Positions 1 to 7,775 of a stretch of DNA of 55,255 nt are shown one piece after another. The stretch covers positions 460,269 to 515,523 of the forward strand of contig NZ_DF967972.1 in NCBI RefSeq assembly GCF_001050235.1, given 5' to 3'. Every line of letters begins with the position of its first letter. Position 1 is the first letter of the stretch. The position numbers and the translations under genes were made by a program. A model generated the notes under the pieces. It searched no databases, was not told where the DNA came from, and worked only from the letters and a program-made list of their open reading frames with translations. This stretch comes from Longilinea arvoryzae. GTDB lineage: Bacteria; Chloroflexota; Anaerolineae; Anaerolineales; Anaerolineaceae.

Positions 1-36
1 AGGTCCTGCATTTTACAGAAACAATCCTACACTACT
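1..36. repeat. Left copy of a perfect 36-bp terminal inverted repeat
   Basis: The first 36 bases are the exact reverse complement of the last 36 bases (55220-55255), and identity ends at base 37. The repeat begins AGGTCCTGCATTTTACAG. A match of this length at both extreme ends is not chance. It is either where an assembler stopped at a dispersed repeat, or the end of a real element. The sequence alone cannot decide. Confidence 0.95.
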
Positions 37-278
37 TGATCAATTAGAATTGTCTTCTAGTTAACCAACAAGATATGTAAAATCCATTACTAATCTCTGG
101 TTAATCGAATCAAATCATTGAAGAACTGATTCTTTATTGATAGAGAATTTATCCTTAATGATAATCCCCACTTTTATTATTATACCTTTTATACTCATCC
201 TCACAATAAAATGAAAACTATATCCATTATGGCTATATCCGAACATTTGGAAACTGGCATCAACCCAAGGTCCTCCCA
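37..278. other. AT-rich stretch without a recognisable gene
   Basis: This segment is much more AT-rich than the genes beside it. A short minus-strand reading frame crosses it, but has no ribosome binding site and no recognisable motif, and runs into the end of the NTF2-like gene. I see no RNA gene, terminator or clean promoter. Confidence 0.5.
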
Positions 279-641
279 TCAGGTTTCGAAGTAAATAAAC
301 GTATGTCGCTTGAGAATCTGTCGATCCTTTACGACGAAGATCGCGACACCTTTTTGGATAGTTTGGCGGACGCCCTTTTCGGTCCGGTACCACTCCAGAA
401 ATGCGGTGATCACGTCGTCCTGCACCATGGCGTCCTTCACCGCCACCCGGATGGTGGGTTCCTTCTCGAACCAGTCCCGCAGGAAGTTCTTGGAATTTTG
501 AATGGGATCCGCTTCACCCGGCCCGATGTCGTCGTCAGAGTAATCCGGATGGAGATAGACATCGAGCGCGTCGACATTGTGTTTGACAAAGAGTTCGTCG
601 AAATAATCGCGAATGAAATCAAGGGCCTGTGCGTTGGTCAT
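279..641 (-). CDS. SnoaL/NTF2-like small protein
   Basis: Predicted 120-residue soluble protein of the NTF2-like (SnoaL, ketosteroid-isomerase-like) superfamily, a cone-shaped fold that binds small hydrophobic ligands or acts as an isomerase or cyclase. The N-terminal helix (IRDYFDELF, about residues 9-17), the early acidic PDYSDDD segment (about 32-38) and the alternating hydrophobic strands at the C-terminus fit the fold. The substrate cannot be read. The reading frame is open further upstream, but the ATG at 641 follows a clear GGAGG six bases away, so the shorter start was chosen. It lies 17 bp downstream of another NTF2-like gene on the same strand and is probably co-transcribed. Confidence 0.75.
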   Translation of the reverse strand: MTNAQALDFIRDYFDELFVKHNVDALDVYLHPDYSDDDIGPGEADPIQNSKNFLRDWFEKEPTIRVAVKDAMVQDDVITAFLEWYRTEKGVRQTIQKGVAIFVVKDRQILKRHTFIYFET

Positions 642-658
642 AGGTACCTCCTTCGGGC

Positions 659-1477
659 TCATGCAGCCCGCTGCCCCTGATTGAATGAAAAGTGGGTATG
701 CAGGATACGCCATTGGCCATCCCGCCGCACGTATACCTCGCTCACATTCCAGGGAGTGCACCGGGCAACCGAACCGTCCGGATTCAACGAGGTTGAGATG
801 AAGCGGAAGGGCATGACGGCCAGGTCGCCGCACACGCGCACCTGCGGATCGACGAAATCCATGACTTCGAAGAATATCTTTCCAGCAGCCTGGGCGTAGT
901 AGGCGCGCAAGGCCTCGCAGCCGGTCAGGCGCGGCTGTGTGCCGACGTCGAGGTAGGTGACCTCAGGTGTGCTGATCTCGACATAACCGAATGGGTCGCC
1001 TGTGCGCCAGCGCTGCATGGCGGCTGCCTCGAGCGTCATCAGCTCGCCCAGCACACCCTCGAAGGGCGCCGGCGCCACCTGGATGGGGATGGGCACCTCC
1101 AGGCGCTCGGGCAGGCGCTGCTGGATGTAACCCCAATGGCCATGTACGATCTTCCACTCGCCCTGGCGCCGAAAGTAGACCTGGGTCACGTTCCACAGCG
1201 GCCGGCCGCCTTCGGCTTCGAGCAGGGAATAGGTCAGCACGGCGGCGTCCCCGACCCGCGTGACCTGCGGCTCGATCAACTCGGGATCGATCGGGCAAAT
1301 GCGCTGGACGGGGCCCTTCAGGTAGGCCTTGAATTCCGCCAACCCCAGGATGGGTTTGGACAGGTTGGGATCGATGTAGATCAGATCCGCGGCGCTGATT
1401 TGCGCCCAGGCAGGCGAGTCGCCGCCGCACCAGCGCTTCACGGCAGCTTGCTCGAGAGAGAGGATGGATTCAGACAT
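659..1477 (-). CDS. Tandem-duplicated NTF2-like/DUF4440-type protein
   Basis: Predicted 272-residue soluble protein made of two NTF2-like domains (about residues 1-125 and 145-272). The two halves end in near-identical signatures, WNVTQVYFRRQGEWKIVHGH and WNVSEVYVRRDGQWRILHTH, showing an internal duplication. Single-domain relatives usually form dimers, so a fused tandem may be a covalent dimer; this is inference. The ATG at 1477 was preferred to an upstream start because CTGGAG lies eight bases before it. The gene sits directly upstream of the single-domain NTF2-like gene. Ligand and pathway are unknown. Confidence 0.8.
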   Translation of the reverse strand: MSESILSLEQAAVKRWCGGDSPAWAQISAADLIYIDPNLSKPILGLAEFKAYLKGPVQRICPIDPELIEPQVTRVGDAAVLTYSLLEAEGGRPLWNVTQVYFRRQGEWKIVHGHWGYIQQRLPERLEVPIPIQVAPAPFEGVLGELMTLEAAAMQRWRTGDPFGYVEISTPEVTYLDVGTQPRLTGCEALRAYYAQAAGKIFFEVMDFVDPQVRVCGDLAVMPFRFISTSLNPDGSVARCTPWNVSEVYVRRDGQWRILHTHFSFNQGQRAA

Positions 1478-1574
1478 ATCTGAAACTCCAGATGATAATT
1501 TGATCCGTATCAGGGAGGATCGGTTATCCAATCCATCGATGATTGTACAAATTTTCTATGATCGCGTCAAGAAA

Positions 1575-1602
1575 AAGCGCCCTCCAAAACTGGAAGGCGC
1601 TT
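1575..1602 (-). terminator. Intrinsic terminator of the flavoprotein/membrane-protein operon
   Basis: Stem AAGCGCCCTCCA pairs with TGGAAGGCGCTT around an AAAC loop, with one mismatch. Read on the minus strand it is followed by TTTTTC, six bases past the stop of the 1608-2066 gene. A short T-rich run also follows on the plus strand. The same stem type recurs elsewhere in the window. Confidence 0.85.
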
Positions 1603-1607
1603 AATTT

Positions 1608-2066
1608 TTACTTCTTCGAATACCGCCTCACGGCCGGCGACAGCGTGATGATCAGGATCAGCCCCGCCCATGTGTAATAGGTGGTGTGCAAAAACATAAA
1701 CGGCACCCAGATCAGTTCGACCGACAGCCACAGGATGACGATTACCGCGGCCGCCAGCGAACCCGCCCAACTCCAATGAAATTGCTTGAACGGGTTGATG
1801 GCGTCCGGCCAGGTCCAACCCGGCTGCTTCCACAATCCGTAAGCGACCCCGAACGGGTAGATCCCCACGAACAGGAAAAGGATCAGGCCGGGGATGAAAA
1901 AGCTGGAAAAAGGCGCGCCCTTCATCACACTGAGCGGCATGTGCATAAGGCTGCCATCCGGCGAGGCCATGAGCAGCGCCCCACTGGCGACCGCGCCCAC
2001 GCCCAATAAAAGCTGCAGGACGATCAAGATCCAAACGAGCAAAGGCTTCGATGTTTTTTCTTTCAT
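1608..2066 (-). CDS. Four-helix integral membrane protein of unknown function
   Basis: Predicted 152-residue inner-membrane protein with about four transmembrane segments: residues 10-33, 55-78, 98-118 and 122-143. The C-terminus is basic (RRYSKK), suggesting a cytoplasmic tail. Aromatic residues cluster in the loop WKQPGWTWPDAINPFKQFHW. No enzyme motif was recognised. It begins eight bases after the HI0933-like flavoprotein gene ends, so the two are almost certainly one transcript, terminated by the hairpin at 1575-1602. Whether the two functions are linked is unknown. Confidence 0.75.
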   Translation of the reverse strand: MKEKTSKPLLVWILIVLQLLLGVGAVASGALLMASPDGSLMHMPLSVMKGAPFSSFFIPGLILFLFVGIYPFGVAYGLWKQPGWTWPDAINPFKQFHWSWAGSLAAAVIVILWLSVELIWVPFMFLHTTYYTWAGLILIITLSPAVRRYSKK

Positions 2067-2074
2067 GATGGCTC

Positions 2075-3301
2075 CTATCCATCCTTTCCGGCAGCCGCCC
2101 GGCCGGCCAGGGCTCCGCTGCTGAATGCGAATTGCAGGTTATACCCACCGCACGGGCCGACCACGTCCAGCGTCTCGCCGGTCAGGTACAGCCCCGGCGC
2201 TCGGAGCGATTTCATCGTCTGCGGGTCGACTTCGCTGACCGGCACGCCGCCGGCTGAAACCTGGCAGAATTCGAAGTCGCGCACGCCCTTGACCGGCAGG
2301 CGCATATCCTTCAATCCGCCGACCAGCCGGCGCAGCGTGGCATCGTCCACATCGCGCAGGGCGACCTCGCCTGCCAGGTGGGCGATCTGAAGGAGCAGCC
2401 CGGACACTTTGGGGGCGAAAAAGGCGTCCAGAAAGACGCCCAGCGGCATGGAACTGGCCCGTTTTTGGGCCAGCAGGGCGTCGAACTCGGCCTGGATGTA
2501 ACCCAGCAGGTCAAGCGACAATTCGATTGTTTGTCCCGGGCGGGCGGAGACCAGGTGCGAGAGGTCCATTACCGCCGGGCCGTTCAGACCCCATTCGGTG
2601 AAGATGAGGTTGCCGCGCGTGGCGCCCAGGACCTGTTCACGGCTGTCAAGCAGGCTGGCGCGAACGTTCAGACGCATACCCTGCAGCGGGCGCAGCCTGC
2701 CCAGGTCGACCAGCAGCGGGGCCAGCGCCGGGCGTTTGGGCAGGACGGTATGACCCAATTTCTCGAGCACCGGGAACAACTCGCCGCGCGATCCCAGGGA
2801 CGGGTAGGCCTTGCCGCCGGCCGAGACGATCGCGCGCGCGAAAGTCTGCTCCTGCTCGCGTCCGTCACGCCAGAACCGGACGCCGAAACCGCCTCCGGCA
2901 GCCCGCAGCGAACTCACCTGCGCCGCGGTCAACAGCGCCACCCCGGCCTGCTCCAGCGCGCTGGCAAAGGCCTCCACCACCGACTGGGCCGAATTGGAAA
3001 GCGGGTAATACCAGCCGTCATCGGTCATCTGGACCGGGACGCCGATGGCCGTTAACATGTCGATCCAATCCGACACGCCGAAGCGCCCGAGCAGCGTCTC
3101 CATCCAGGCCGGATCCGCGCAGGCGTACTTTTCGGCTGCCACACCAGCGTTGGTGATGTTGCAGCGTCCGCTGCCGGTGACCAGCAGCTTGCGCCCGACC
3201 GCGGCGTTGCGCTCGAATAGGGTCACATCGGCCCCATTCCAGGCCGCCTGGAGGGCCGCCGCCATACCCGATGCGCCCGCGCCGAGAATTGCGATCTTCA
3301 T
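2075..3301 (-). CDS. HI0933/BaiN-family FAD-dependent oxidoreductase
   Basis: Predicted 408-residue cytoplasmic flavoprotein of the HI0933/YhiN/BaiN family. The N-terminal Rossmann motif GAGASG (residues 7-12) binds the FAD ADP moiety. The family signature VTGSGRCNITNAG follows near residues 41-53, and the C-terminal FAD-binding segment GETLDVVGPCGGYN is near 377-390. BaiN acts in reductive bile-acid dehydroxylation, but most relatives have no proven substrate, so none is assigned. The ATG at 3301 was chosen because the Rossmann strand starts immediately after it; upstream sequence adds no domain and no Shine-Dalgarno is visible. Length is normal for the family. Confidence 0.92.
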   Translation of the reverse strand: MKIAILGAGASGMAAALQAAWNGADVTLFERNAAVGRKLLVTGSGRCNITNAGVAAEKYACADPAWMETLLGRFGVSDWIDMLTAIGVPVQMTDDGWYYPLSNSAQSVVEAFASALEQAGVALLTAAQVSSLRAAGGGFGVRFWRDGREQEQTFARAIVSAGGKAYPSLGSRGELFPVLEKLGHTVLPKRPALAPLLVDLGRLRPLQGMRLNVRASLLDSREQVLGATRGNLIFTEWGLNGPAVMDLSHLVSARPGQTIELSLDLLGYIQAEFDALLAQKRASSMPLGVFLDAFFAPKVSGLLLQIAHLAGEVALRDVDDATLRRLVGGLKDMRLPVKGVRDFEFCQVSAGGVPVSEVDPQTMKSLRAPGLYLTGETLDVVGPCGGYNLQFAFSSGALAGRAAAGKDG

Positions 3302-3349
3302 GCCGCAATTATACCCGTGGATTTCCGAACCCACCGGAGGATGCAGTGT

Positions 3350-3772
3350 TCAGACATCCCGGCCGGCCAGCGGGTGGTCCGGGCTGAACTCGATCAGGTC
3401 CCACAGGTTGCCGTACAGGTCCTCGAACACAGCCACCGTGCCGTAGTCCTCGGTTTTCGGCGCGCGGATGAAATGGATGTTCCCGGCGAGCATCTCGTTA
3501 TAATCGCGCCAGAAATCATCGGTCTTCAGGAACAGGAAGACCCGCCCGCCGGCCTGATTGCCGATGAAGGGTTCCTGCTCGGGTTTGGAGGCGCGCGCCA
3601 GAAGCAGGGTCGTGCCGGTTGATCCGGGCGGCGAGACCACCACCCAGCGTTTGTCCTGGGCCGGCTGGTAAGTGTCCTCGACCAGGGTGAAGTGCAGCTT
3701 TTGAGTATAGAAGGCGATGGCTTCGTCGTAGTCGCGGACGACCAGGGCAATGTGGGCGATGGATTGTTTCAT
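3350..3772 (-). CDS. VOC-superfamily (glyoxalase/dioxygenase-like) protein
   Basis: Predicted 140-residue vicinal-oxygen-chelate protein with two beta-alpha-beta-beta-beta modules. The first opens HIALVVRDYDEAIAFYTQKL (His7 is a likely metal ligand). The second ends VFEDLYGNLWDLIEF, where the Glu is the usual ligand position. Members include glyoxalase I, extradiol dioxygenases and antibiotic-binding proteins; the substrate cannot be assigned. The ATG at 3772 has AAGGAA about eight bases upstream, while the longer frame adds 43 low-complexity residues unlike the family. Its upstream region runs into a palindromic repeat field, which may contain its promoter. Confidence 0.88.
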   Translation of the reverse strand: MKQSIAHIALVVRDYDEAIAFYTQKLHFTLVEDTYQPAQDKRWVVVSPPGSTGTTLLLARASKPEQEPFIGNQAGGRVFLFLKTDDFWRDYNEMLAGNIHFIRAPKTEDYGTVAVFEDLYGNLWDLIEFSPDHPLAGRDV

Positions 3773-3893
3773 AAAAATTCCTTGATTCAATTGACAGCGA
3801 ATAGGCAATTCATTCGGGGGCGCCGTCCGATCGCTTCGTAGCGATCGACCCGCCTGTCCTCGTAGGAGAACATGTCGAATCTCGCGGCAGTTG

Positions 3894-3911
3894 GCGGACA
3901 CACAGGTCCGC
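3894..3911. repeat. Hairpin with ACACAG loop (GCGGAC/GTCCGC stem)
   Basis: A six-base-pair perfect stem GCGGAC/GTCCGC encloses the loop ACACAG. A sister copy lies at 4072-4089 in the same orientation, and a related hairpin with a different stem but the same loop type is at 40697-40716. The two local copies bracket the 19-bp tandem array. Confidence 0.7.
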
Positions 3912-3934
3912 GTCTACATAATTCTATCCGAGCC

Positions 3935-4048
3935 GGGTGCCTGTACCCAGCACAGGTGCCTGTACCCGGCATGGGCACCTGTACCCGATATGGGTGCCTG
4001 CACCCGATATGGGTGCCTGCACCCGATATGGGTGCCTGCACCCGGAAC
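3935..4048. repeat. Six tandem 19-bp palindromic units
   Basis: Six head-to-tail units of exactly 19 bp begin at 3935, 3954, 3973, 3992, 4011 and 4030, with a partial seventh. The commonest form is GGGTGCCTGCACCCGATAT. Each unit contains a palindrome, GGGTGC-CT-GCACCC, so each could be a dyad binding site or a tiny hairpin. The left units are diverged and the right ones nearly identical. The array lies between the 5' end of the VOC gene and the 3' end of the CPBP gene. Confidence 0.93.
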
Positions 4049-4071
4049 GGGTGTCGACCAAACCCGGGCGG

Positions 4072-4089
4072 GCGGACACATAGGTCCGC
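4072..4089. repeat. Hairpin with ACATAG loop (GCGGAC/GTCCGC stem)
   Basis: Second copy of the hairpin at 3894-3911, same orientation and stem, with loop ACATAG. It lies 18 bases beyond the 3' end of the minus-strand CPBP gene and could end its message, although no T-run follows. Confidence 0.7.
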
Positions 4090-4107
4090 GGCCACACAGG
4101 CCGGGGA

Positions 4108-5013
4108 TTAACCGCCCGGGGTGATGGAGCCCATGGCCAGGAAGATAAAGATGAGTACGTCCTGCCAGAAGTGGATGAACCAGGCCCAGAAAAGCCCCCG
4201 CGTTTCCAGCATGGACTTCCCCAGAAACCAGCCCAGGAAGGCGGCCAGGATCACGCCGATCATACCATACGGGACGCCGTAGAAGTGCAAAATGCCAAAA
4301 TATGCCGCCAACAACAGCAGCGATTGGCGCCGGCCGACCACATCTTCCAGCACGGACAGGAACGAGGCCTTATAAGTCATCTCTTCGTTGAACGCGTTCA
4401 AGGCCGCCGAGAGCAGCACAGCCGGCAAATAGGGGGTGACCTGGATCAGGATGCTCAGCGACGGCCGGCCGGCGATGACCAGGAAGGCCAGCGTGCCCAG
4501 GCTGATGCAGCCGGCCGAGATGAGGCCCACCCGATTCCAACGGTCCCCGCTCTTGATTCCCAGCCACGGAACGGGCTCCACCACCGGCGCGGAGAGGTCG
4601 CCCCTGGCGAGGAAAAAGGCAGTGCGCTTCTTTTTCAGGATGAACAGACAGGCAATGATGACCAGCGTCACGATCAGGTTCAGGGTTTGCTCGGCCGGCA
4701 TGTACACCTTGAAGGACGGGTTGTTCAACCAGGTCCGGTAGATCGCCAGGCGGTCGACGCGCGTGTAGACCAGCCACTGCGCGCCGGCCAGGACGACAAA
4801 AAGGCCGAAGAAGGCTCGCAGCGGGCGAATCGGCTTCCACAGGAAGGCCAACCCCAAACCGGCGACGGCGATGCCGGCGTCGATAGCGTACTGCAGGTTC
4901 TCAGAGACGTGATAATGAAAGATCTCCTGGAGAACGATCCTGGTGAGTGTCATCGCGAGAATGGCTGCCCAGGCCGTGACCAGAATGAAAATTCGATTCT
5001 GCCGGTTATCCAT
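4108..5013 (-). CDS. CPBP-family (Abi) intramembrane protease-like protein
   Basis: Predicted 301-residue polytopic inner-membrane protein with about eight hydrophobic segments. The C-terminal half has the CPBP/Abi (type II CAAX-processing-like) layout: an acidic pair Glu210-Glu211 in NEEMTYKASFL, His243 in FGILHF, and His281 with Asp285 in WFIHFWQD. The usual EExxxR motif has Lys215 in place of Arg, and the last motif has Asp instead of the commoner Asn. These are conservative, so activity is plausible but unproven. The ATG at 5013 follows GGGAGGG with good spacing; an upstream extension is rejected. No bacteriocin genes are nearby. Confidence 0.85.
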   Translation of the reverse strand: MDNRQNRIFILVTAWAAILAMTLTRIVLQEIFHYHVSENLQYAIDAGIAVAGLGLAFLWKPIRPLRAFFGLFVVLAGAQWLVYTRVDRLAIYRTWLNNPSFKVYMPAEQTLNLIVTLVIIACLFILKKKRTAFFLARGDLSAPVVEPVPWLGIKSGDRWNRVGLISAGCISLGTLAFLVIAGRPSLSILIQVTPYLPAVLLSAALNAFNEEMTYKASFLSVLEDVVGRRQSLLLLAAYFGILHFYGVPYGMIGVILAAFLGWFLGKSMLETRGLFWAWFIHFWQDVLIFIFLAMGSITPGG

Positions 5014-5109
5014 CGTTTCCCTCCCCAGACACCCGTCGGTTACGGCACACCATCCAGTATAGAGGTTCTTGTAATTTCTCAGGCGAAATTCTCGGCCCAA
5101 TTATAAAGA

Positions 5110-5136
5110 AAGCGCCTTCCCAGGGGGAAAGCGCTT
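5110..5136 (-). terminator. Intrinsic terminator after the small Lys/Gln-rich gene
   Basis: Stem AAGCGCCTTCCC pairs with GGGAAAGCGCTT with one mismatch and a three-base loop. On the minus strand it is followed by TTTCTTTATAA. It lies about 100 bp downstream of the small minus-strand gene at 5238-5357. Confidence 0.75.
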
Positions 5137-5237
5137 CGCATTCTCAAACCAGTTATCGACCCGTACAGACGAATTGGGCCCGGATGAATCGGAAATCGGA
5201 TCGTCCCGGTTAATCCATCCGGCCGGCCTTTCCCGGA

Positions 5238-5357
5238 TCATTCGGGTTTCTTGCCGGAAGGCAGCTTGGCCTTCTGGTGCTCCTGCTTCTTTTGAAGCTG
5301 TTCCTGCTTTTGTTTGTTGGCTTTTTCCTTGTTCTTCTTACCGCCTTTGTCTCCCAT
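5238..5357 (-). CDS. 39-residue Lys/Gln-rich small protein
   Basis: A short complete gene encoding a 39-residue, extremely basic and hydrophilic protein. It begins MGDKGGKKNKEKANKQK, continues with Gln-Glu-Lys repeats and ends SGKKPE. About one residue in three is lysine and there is no hydrophobic core, so it is probably disordered or a charged helix. The evidence that it is real is a perfect AGGAGG six bases before the ATG, an intact frame, and a terminator downstream. From memory, short Lys-rich proteins of this type are scattered through bacterial annotations without known function. Nucleic-acid or ribosome binding is a guess from charge alone. Confidence 0.72.
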   Translation of the reverse strand: MGDKGGKKNKEKANKQKQEQLQKKQEHQKAKLPSGKKPE

Positions 5358-5482
5358 CCTACTCCTCCTTTTATGGAATATCAGGCTCAATGAAATCAGA
5401 GAGGTTTTTCAAGCTGTTCGACTGAAATTATTATAACCACTTAGGGCTCAATAACCAACCGGATCAAGTTGCCGGTATTTTT

Positions 5483-6403
5483 CTACCCCGGTTTTAATTC
5501 ATAGTGAAACCACCGCATGCAGCCGCAGGGGCCCAACTTCTCGTATAACCCATTGGCTTCGTTGCTGTAGCCGGTGATGTAGGCTCTGCGGATACCGCGC
5601 GCTTTCAGACGTTGCATGCAGGTGCGGATCACGGCTTCGGCCAGGCCCAGACGCCGATATCGGCTGTGGGTGCATACTTTTTCGATTTCGGCCACCCCAT
5701 GGACCGGGTCGTTGAAACCCACGCAGGAAGACACGTGGACGCCTTCCGGGGTCACCACCGAAAAATCGAAGGCGGGTTCGTAAGCCGGGTTCTGATGAGA
5801 ATATACCGTCGTAAGCAAATCGAACTCGCTGATCTGATCCTGGTTGTGATAGGCGTTGTGATACAACAGCGTCTTGCTGCGTTCGTCGGTGTTCTCGCAC
5901 ATGTTCAGGATGCGAAAACCCTCCGGCAAGCGCAGCGGATTTTCCGAAACGGCCTGGATATCGTAGGCCCGCGTGGTGGCGACGATGCCGTTGGAGTGAA
6001 AGCCGCGCCGTTGGAGCGCGATGAGCGCGCCCGCCTGATGCTCGTGCACCTCGGTTTTAAGCGAGCCGTAGCGCGGCATCCAGTGCTCGACGGTCCATTC
6101 CAGGATCTCGGCGTACAGATAATCGCAGCCGGGCAGCGTGAAGATGAAGAAAATATTGTCCCCGTTCTCCGAAAGCACAAAACCAAGCAGTTCGTCGAAT
6201 GGCCCGAACCAAAGCTGCGCATGATCGCGGCAAAAAGTCGGCATGCACTTCTGGTCGTTCCACAGTCCGTATTTCCAATCACCCAGGCGGCTGAAGAGCC
6301 AGATGAAATGATCCTGCCGGGCGGCGTAATCGGCACGCACAAAATGCCACATCTTCTCGAAATCGCGGCGCTCATCGTCGAAAGGGCGGTCGTAGACGTA
6401 CAT
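5483..6403 (-). CDS. Two-domain GNAT-family N-acetyltransferase
   Basis: Predicted 306-residue cytoplasmic protein, about twice the single GNAT length, with a degenerate N-terminal GNAT fold and an active-looking C-terminal one. The acetyl-CoA pyrophosphate loop is the RYRRLGLA segment near residues 250-257, followed by helix EAVIRTCMQRL. The C-terminal NEANGLYEKLG matches the usual NxxAxxLYxKxGF motif. The acceptor substrate is unknown; the tandem layout resembles mycothiol-synthase-like proteins. The ATG at 6403 has GGAGG nine bases upstream. Another tandem GNAT is at 29559-30476. Confidence 0.85.
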   Translation of the reverse strand: MYVYDRPFDDERRDFEKMWHFVRADYAARQDHFIWLFSRLGDWKYGLWNDQKCMPTFCRDHAQLWFGPFDELLGFVLSENGDNIFFIFTLPGCDYLYAEILEWTVEHWMPRYGSLKTEVHEHQAGALIALQRRGFHSNGIVATTRAYDIQAVSENPLRLPEGFRILNMCENTDERSKTLLYHNAYHNQDQISEFDLLTTVYSHQNPAYEPAFDFSVVTPEGVHVSSCVGFNDPVHGVAEIEKVCTHSRYRRLGLAEAVIRTCMQRLKARGIRRAYITGYSNEANGLYEKLGPCGCMRWFHYELKPG

Positions 6404-6611
6404 CGTACAGCCTCCATTGGAATAACAAATCCAATATCGTATCTGGAAGTTAATTCTACTGCATGGCAGTCTTCAGAAACGCCAGACTCGCCTGACCATC
6501 CGGCGAGTTCCGGATGATCCATTCGACCGGAATTTCTCCCGCCCACGTCCACACGACCCTGCAGAAGCAACCGCCTGGCCGGAATCCGCCGGATGATTTG
6601 CCTCTGTCTAT

Positions 6612-6628
6612 CTACTATATAATAGTAG
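6612..6628. promoter_or_regulatory. Palindrome over a candidate -10 box upstream of the Rieske oxygenase
   Basis: CTACTAT-ATA-ATAGTAG is a perfect inverted repeat with seven-base arms. It covers a consensus TATAAT (6618-6623) on the plus strand, about 90 bp before the Rieske oxygenase start. No good -35 box is visible, which would suit an activator- or repressor-controlled promoter. The regulator is unknown. Confidence 0.4.
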
Positions 6629-6713
6629 CAATCCCCCTCGAGCCTTTTGGCTGGAAATCCCCAATCTCATTTTCGAACCCTGCCGCTTCTTCTCACCGGT
6701 CAAGGAGAACCCA

Positions 6714-7691
6714 ATGATTCGCAATCAATGGTATGTCGTGCTGGAATCGAATGAAGTGAAAAGTCGCCCCGTCGGGGTCACCCGCCTGGGCGAGAAGCTG
6801 ATCTTCTGGCGGGAACCGGGCGGCAAGGTCTGTGCTGCTCTGGACCGCTGCCCGCACCGCGGCGTGGCCCTTTCCAAGGGGAAAATCCAGGACGGTCATC
6901 TACAGTGCCCGTTCCACGGCTTCGAGTTCGACGGTTCCGGCCGGTGCAGGCTGATTCCGGCCAATGGGCGCAAGGGCGCCATTCCAAACGCCATGCAGTT
7001 GAACACCTATCCGACCTATGAAGCCCACGGGCTGATCTGGCTGTGGTGGGGCAACCCTGTGCCCGAAGGGGTGCAGGCACCCGAATTCTTCGACGACCTC
7101 GACGACACCTTTTCCTACGGATCGGCGCATGATCCATGGGACGCGCATTACTCGCGCGTCATCGAAAATCAACTCGACGTCGTTCATTTGCCGTTCATTC
7201 ACGGCAGGACCATCGGACGCGGCAATCGCACCCTGGTGGATGGGCCGGTGGTGGAATGGAAGGGCGACCGGCTGCTGTATACCTATGTTTTCAACCGCGT
7301 GGACGATGGGACGCCGCCGCGCCGGCCGCGCGAACTCTCGCCCCGAGAAGCATCCAGCGTACACCTGGAATTTATCTTCCCAAACTTGTGGCAGAACTAC
7401 ATCAGTCAGGATGTACGCATCCTGGCTGCCTTCGTCCCGGTCGATGATGAGCACACCTTGCTGTATCTGCGTTTCTACCAGCGATTCCTGCATGTGCCCG
7501 TCCTGGGGAAACTGCTGGCTCAGCTGGCCATGCCGGTCAACCTGTATATCGCCCATGAAGACCGGCGGGTGGTCGTCACCCAGCAGCCCAAGGCCAGCGG
7601 TCTGAAAATCGGCGAAATTCTGATCCCGGGCGATCTGCCCATCGTCGAATACCGCCGGAAGCGGGCCGCTTTGATGGACTCGCGATCCTGA
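6714..7691 (+). CDS. Rieske non-heme iron oxygenase, ring-hydroxylating/demethylase type
   Basis: Predicted 325-residue oxygenase component. The N-terminal Rieske [2Fe-2S] domain has CPHRG (Cys46, His48) and CPFHG (Cys65, His68). The mononuclear iron site is Asn152-x2-Asp155-x2-His158-x4-His163, the Asp that bridges electron transfer between subunits plus the two-His part of the facial triad. Length and layout fit vanillate-demethylase-like and chlorophyllide/pheophorbide oxygenase-like families; the substrate cannot be chosen. AAGGAG precedes the ATG. No ferredoxin or reductase gene lies alongside, so electrons must come from partners encoded elsewhere. Confidence 0.93.
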   Translation: MIRNQWYVVLESNEVKSRPVGVTRLGEKLIFWREPGGKVCAALDRCPHRGVALSKGKIQDGHLQCPFHGFEFDGSGRCRLIPANGRKGAIPNAMQLNTYPTYEAHGLIWLWWGNPVPEGVQAPEFFDDLDDTFSYGSAHDPWDAHYSRVIENQLDVVHLPFIHGRTIGRGNRTLVDGPVVEWKGDRLLYTYVFNRVDDGTPPRRPRELSPREASSVHLEFIFPNLWQNYISQDVRILAAFVPVDDEHTLLYLRFYQRFLHVPVLGKLLAQLAMPVNLYIAHEDRRVVVTQQPKASGLKIGEILIPGDLPIVEYRRKRAALMDSRS

Positions 7692-7711
7692 ATTTTCAGG
7701 AACATCGAAAA

Positions 7712-7733
7712 GCGCCCTCCATCTGGAAGGCGC
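7712..7733 (-). terminator. Intrinsic terminator between convergent genes
   Basis: Stem GCGCCCTCC pairs with GGAAGGCGC with one mismatch, around an ATCT loop. On the minus strand it is followed by TTTTCG, fitting the end of the 7776-7979 gene. The plus-strand side lacks a T-run, but the stem also lies 20 bp after the oxygenase stop. Confidence 0.75.
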
Positions 7734-7775
7734 CATTGAGGGAAAAAGGGTTCGATCCGCTTGGAAGTGAGACGG

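Noticed and set aside
3935..4048. Possible CRISPR array
   Set aside because: Units are 19 bp with no unique spacers and no cas genes nearby. The same holds for 10093-10178.
3872..4124. Open frames on both strands through the 19-bp repeat field
   Set aside because: They are created by the repeat itself, since 19 bp does not keep one frame, and have no ribosome site.
4171..5106. A 311-residue plus-strand frame opposite the CPBP gene
   Set aside because: Gln/Asp/Arg-rich composition typical of antisense frames in GC-rich DNA; the minus-strand gene has a ribosome site and membrane segments.
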